A stretch of 6,633 nt of DNA from Bryobacterales bacterium. GTDB lineage: Bacteria > Cyanobacteriota > Vampirovibrionia > Obscuribacterales > Obscuribacteraceae. The position numbers were made by a program, and so were the translations under genes. Within the stretch, counting starts at the first letter, position 1. Every line of letters begins with the position of its first letter. Of the stretch, positions 4,631 through 6,633 are shown piece by piece. The stretch spans positions 1-6,633 of the forward strand of contig CAJCHQ010000569.1 in NCBI GenBank assembly GCA_903970295.1, in the 5' to 3' direction. The notes below the pieces were generated by a model that worked only from the letters and a program-made list of their open reading frames with translations, was not told where the DNA came from and did no database searches.

Positions 4631-6145
4631 TTAAATTCTCACTTCTAAAGTCGTGAACGAACCTTTTCCCGGTTTGGATACGACCAAAAGCCTAGCCGGG
4701 AAGAAACAGCGGATCATCTCTGTTCGTTCTTTGATACCACTGAGACCGGTACCACCCTCTTTCTTGCTCCGCGATTCACCATCTGCGGATGTGAATCCCC
4801 GCCCGTTATCGCGTAAAGTCAGCTTGATCGTTTGCGGTGTTACTTCAAATTTGACGACTATCTTTGTCGCTTGAGCATACTTTTCTATATTGTTCAAAGA
4901 CTCCTGCACGATGCGATAAATGTGCAATTGCACCTGATACGGCAGTTCAGGTACCTCGCCATCGCACATGAAAGAACAATCGGCACCGGTCCTCTGGGCC
5001 AGACGTTCGACGAGATCCTCGATCACTGTCTGCAGTCCCCAGTCTTTCAAATCGCGCGGGGCCAGGTCGTGACATATTTCGCGCAGGCGAGCAGAAATTT
5101 GGTCGAGAATCGAACCGACTTCGTCGTTCAGCAGGGGTTTGTCTCCCGCGAGCGATCGCTTCAGTGACATGATGTCCGCGATTACCGCGTCGTGCAGATC
5201 GCGAGCGATGCGATTCTGAATCTCTTCTTGCTGGCTGACGATTTTCTGCGCCATATTTTGTTCAGTCAAGATAATTTGCTTAACCGTTTCGCGCAGCGCC
5301 TCTCCTTCGAGATTCTGAAGAATATGAGCACCGAGCAGTTCTTCTTTTGTATTTAGGGCGGTAGCCACCAGCAAACTTCTGAAAAGTCCGCGCACCAGAT
5401 AGAAAAGCTCATCCGGATCGGCGGTCAAGCCATCGATTGTCCAAACGTCGGCATCGATCTTGCTGTTCATCGTCAAAACGCTCTTCAACCGCACCGAAGT
5501 CTCGCTCTGTGACAACAAAAAAATCTCAGCCGCCGGCACCAGAAAAAATTCGATCTTGCCCGGGCTGCCACGAATACTCAAACTCCAGGAACTCGATGAA
5601 GCACGCGACCGTAAATACACTTTTGTTTGATCGGACAGTGCCGGCTCATCAGCTTGCGGCTGCGCCAGCTGTTCTTTCACTTCGCTAACATCAGTTGTGC
5701 TGATCCGCAAATTGGCGAGAGATTGATGACCGGCAATCAGTTCGTTGAACTCCAGAGCCAGGCTTTTAAAGGTCGCATACAACAATGACAGCATGCGACG
5801 TGTCGACTCGAATGCTTCATCGACCGTGATCTCGCCGAAATCCGGCCAAGAGAGATCTTCGGACAGTCCATCCCCTGCACTTTCAGTGACACCGGGACGC
5901 AGACGACTGACCAGATCTCGGAGCCAGAGTGTTTGGTAGACGATCGATTGCGCGCGCTTGCCTGAATCGATGCTGGGAAATTCGCCGCGCAGGGCCCTTG
6001 GCGGAGTGTAATGCGGTGGATCGGGAGCGAAATCCTGGTCGTCGCATTCTTCGTCTCTCAGTCCGATATAGCTCGCAGCCTGGGCTTTGAGTCGGCCTAA
6101 AGAGCGAACGATCGAGGACAAAGTATTGTCGACGAAACGTTTCAT
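4631..6145 (-). CDS. Soluble sensor histidine kinase, HisKA_3/HATPase_c (NarX/DegS class), with novel N-terminal input domain
   Basis: This 504-residue cytoplasmic kinase should autophosphorylate on His318 and pass the phosphate to the response regulator encoded just upstream. Residues 1-107 are unassigned. Residues 108-265 are a domain shared with the 300-residue neighbour. Residues 266-310 form a helical linker. The HisKA_3 dimerisation helix carries RIARDLHD (312-319). The ATPase domain shows the N-box IVQESLNNIEKYA (412-424, Asn419), the G1 box DNGRGF (446-451, Asp446) and the G2 box GGTGLSGIKER (464-474). No hydrophobic stretch is long enough to span a membrane, so the signal is probably internal. 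The residue five after His318 is Ala323, where many members have the Gln of the HDxxxQ phosphatase motif. The ATG at 6143-6145 overlaps the regulator's TGA (ATGA) and is preceded by CTGGGGGC inside that gene, so the two are translationally coupled. The kinase assignment is firm; the stimulus is unknown. Confidence 0.95.
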   Translation of the reverse strand: MKRFVDNTLSSIVRSLGRLKAQAASYIGLRDEECDDQDFAPDPPHYTPPRALRGEFPSIDSGKRAQSIVYQTLWLRDLVSRLRPGVTESAGDGLSEDLSWPDFGEITVDEAFESTRRMLSLLYATFKSLALEFNELIAGHQSLANLRISTTDVSEVKEQLAQPQADEPALSDQTKVYLRSRASSSSWSLSIRGSPGKIEFFLVPAAEIFLLSQSETSVRLKSVLTMNSKIDADVWTIDGLTADPDELFYLVRGLFRSLLVATALNTKEELLGAHILQNLEGEALRETVKQIILTEQNMAQKIVSQQEEIQNRIARDLHDAVIADIMSLKRSLAGDKPLLNDEVGSILDQISARLREICHDLAPRDLKDWGLQTVIEDLVERLAQRTGADCSFMCDGEVPELPYQVQLHIYRIVQESLNNIEKYAQATKIVVKFEVTPQTIKLTLRDNGRGFTSADGESRSKKEGGTGLSGIKERTEMIRCFFPARLLVVSKPGKGSFTTLEVRI

Positions 6146-6613
6146 GCCCCCAGCTCTAGATTACCGTAGCCACTTTGCACCGCCCAGGCGATCAGTTGCT
6201 CTCGGCTTTCTAAACCGAGCTTGAGCAAAAGCAACTCGCACTGCTTGCGGACAGTGGCCGGCGAAGCCTGCCTAAGTTCGGCGATGTCACTATATTTCAT
6301 GCCCCGAGCGAGCATCTTCAGTACCTCCTGCTCGGACCGGGTCACCTTCGTCTCTCCGGAAATCAGTTCGGGCGAGAGCACCGGCTTCTTGCCAGCCATC
6401 ACCTGGCGGATCGACTCAGCCACCTGGGAAACGCTTTGCGATTTGAGGAGATAGCCGGCCACGCCCAGGCCAAGAACTGTTTGAATAAATGCCATGCGGT
6501 TCTCACCGGAAAAGACGATCACTTGCGTGCCTGGCACACTGCAAAATTGCTTGACGGTGGTCTTCGGTCCGGTCGAACCGGGTAGATGCAGGTCCAGAAG
6601 CACGATGTTGGGA
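6142..6613 (-). CDS. Response regulator, NarL/LuxR family, 5' end missing at contig edge
   Basis: This is the C-terminal three quarters of a receiver plus LuxR-type DNA-binding protein. The reading frame is open to the window edge. The GTG at 6601-6603 is not a start: it is an internal Val in PNIVLLDLHLPG, the strand before the phosphorylated Asp (codon 6592-6594). About 45-60 N-terminal residues are therefore missing. Counting that Val as residue 1, the other receiver residues are Ser32 in VFSGEN and Lys54 in YLLKSQS, with spacing like CheY. The LuxR helix-turn-helix covers roughly 86-146, with VTRSEQEVLKMLARGMKYSD and ATVRKQCELLLLKLG. Where most LuxR domains have TVKxH the sequence is TVRKQ. 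The regulator is the first known gene of the operon and overlaps the kinase start by 4 bases, so it is the evident phosphorylation partner. Any codon to the right of 6612 is wholly or partly adapter and should not be trusted. Confidence 0.93.
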
Positions 6614-6633
6614 AGATCGGAAGAGCGTCGTGT
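6614..6633. other. Illumina adapter sequence left at the contig end
   Basis: The last 20 bases, AGATCGGAAGAGCGTCGTGT, are identical to the start of the Illumina TruSeq universal adapter as read through from an insert. A 20-base exact match ending precisely at the window edge is not expected by chance. It is a sequencing artefact, not genomic DNA. It sits where the response-regulator gene should continue. Confidence 0.95.

Overview
The window is bacterial DNA. The genes are closely packed, lack introns and use GTG as well as ATG starts, and several have Shine-Dalgarno motifs. All seven genes I can support lie on the minus strand, so transcription runs from the right end to the left. I cannot name the organism. 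Base composition is balanced, there is no rRNA or tRNA, and the two recognisable modules (a leucine-type acyl-CoA pathway and a NarL-type two-component pair) occur in many phyla. The last 20 bases (6614-6633) match an Illumina TruSeq adapter, so the window is the end of a short-read contig.

Right half, in transcription order: a LuxR/NarL-type response regulator, cut off by the contig end inside its receiver domain. It overlaps by 4 bases (ATGA) with a 504-residue soluble HisKA_3/HATPase histidine kinase. A 277-base gap follows, holding a 14-base tandem repeat and a good sigma-70-like promoter. The promoter serves a 300-residue protein of no family I recognise. The C-terminal half of this protein is clearly related to the N-terminal, putatively sensory region of the kinase. 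The same uncharacterised domain of about 150 residues therefore occurs twice in neighbouring genes, once as the kinase input and once as a free-standing protein. This is the most interesting signal in the window.

Middle: a 239-base gap with two strong hairpins, then a 314-residue protein with a coiled-coil head, a long Pro/Ala/Ser/Gln-rich disordered body and an acidic tail. Its function is unknown.

Left half: a second hairpin-rich gap of 129 bases, then a compact cluster. It encodes a 70-residue biotin carrier protein, a hydroxymethylglutaryl-CoA (HMG-CoA) lyase, and an enoyl-CoA hydratase of the AUH/LiuC (3-methylglutaconyl-CoA hydratase) type. Together these point to the lower leucine-catabolic route: 3-methylcrotonyl-CoA is carboxylated, hydrated to HMG-CoA, and cleaved to acetoacetate and acetyl-CoA. 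The biotin carboxylase and carboxyltransferase subunits are not in the window. As far as I recall, the carrier-lyase-hydratase order matches the Bacillus yngHB-yngG-yngF order, so the missing subunits may lie beyond position 1.
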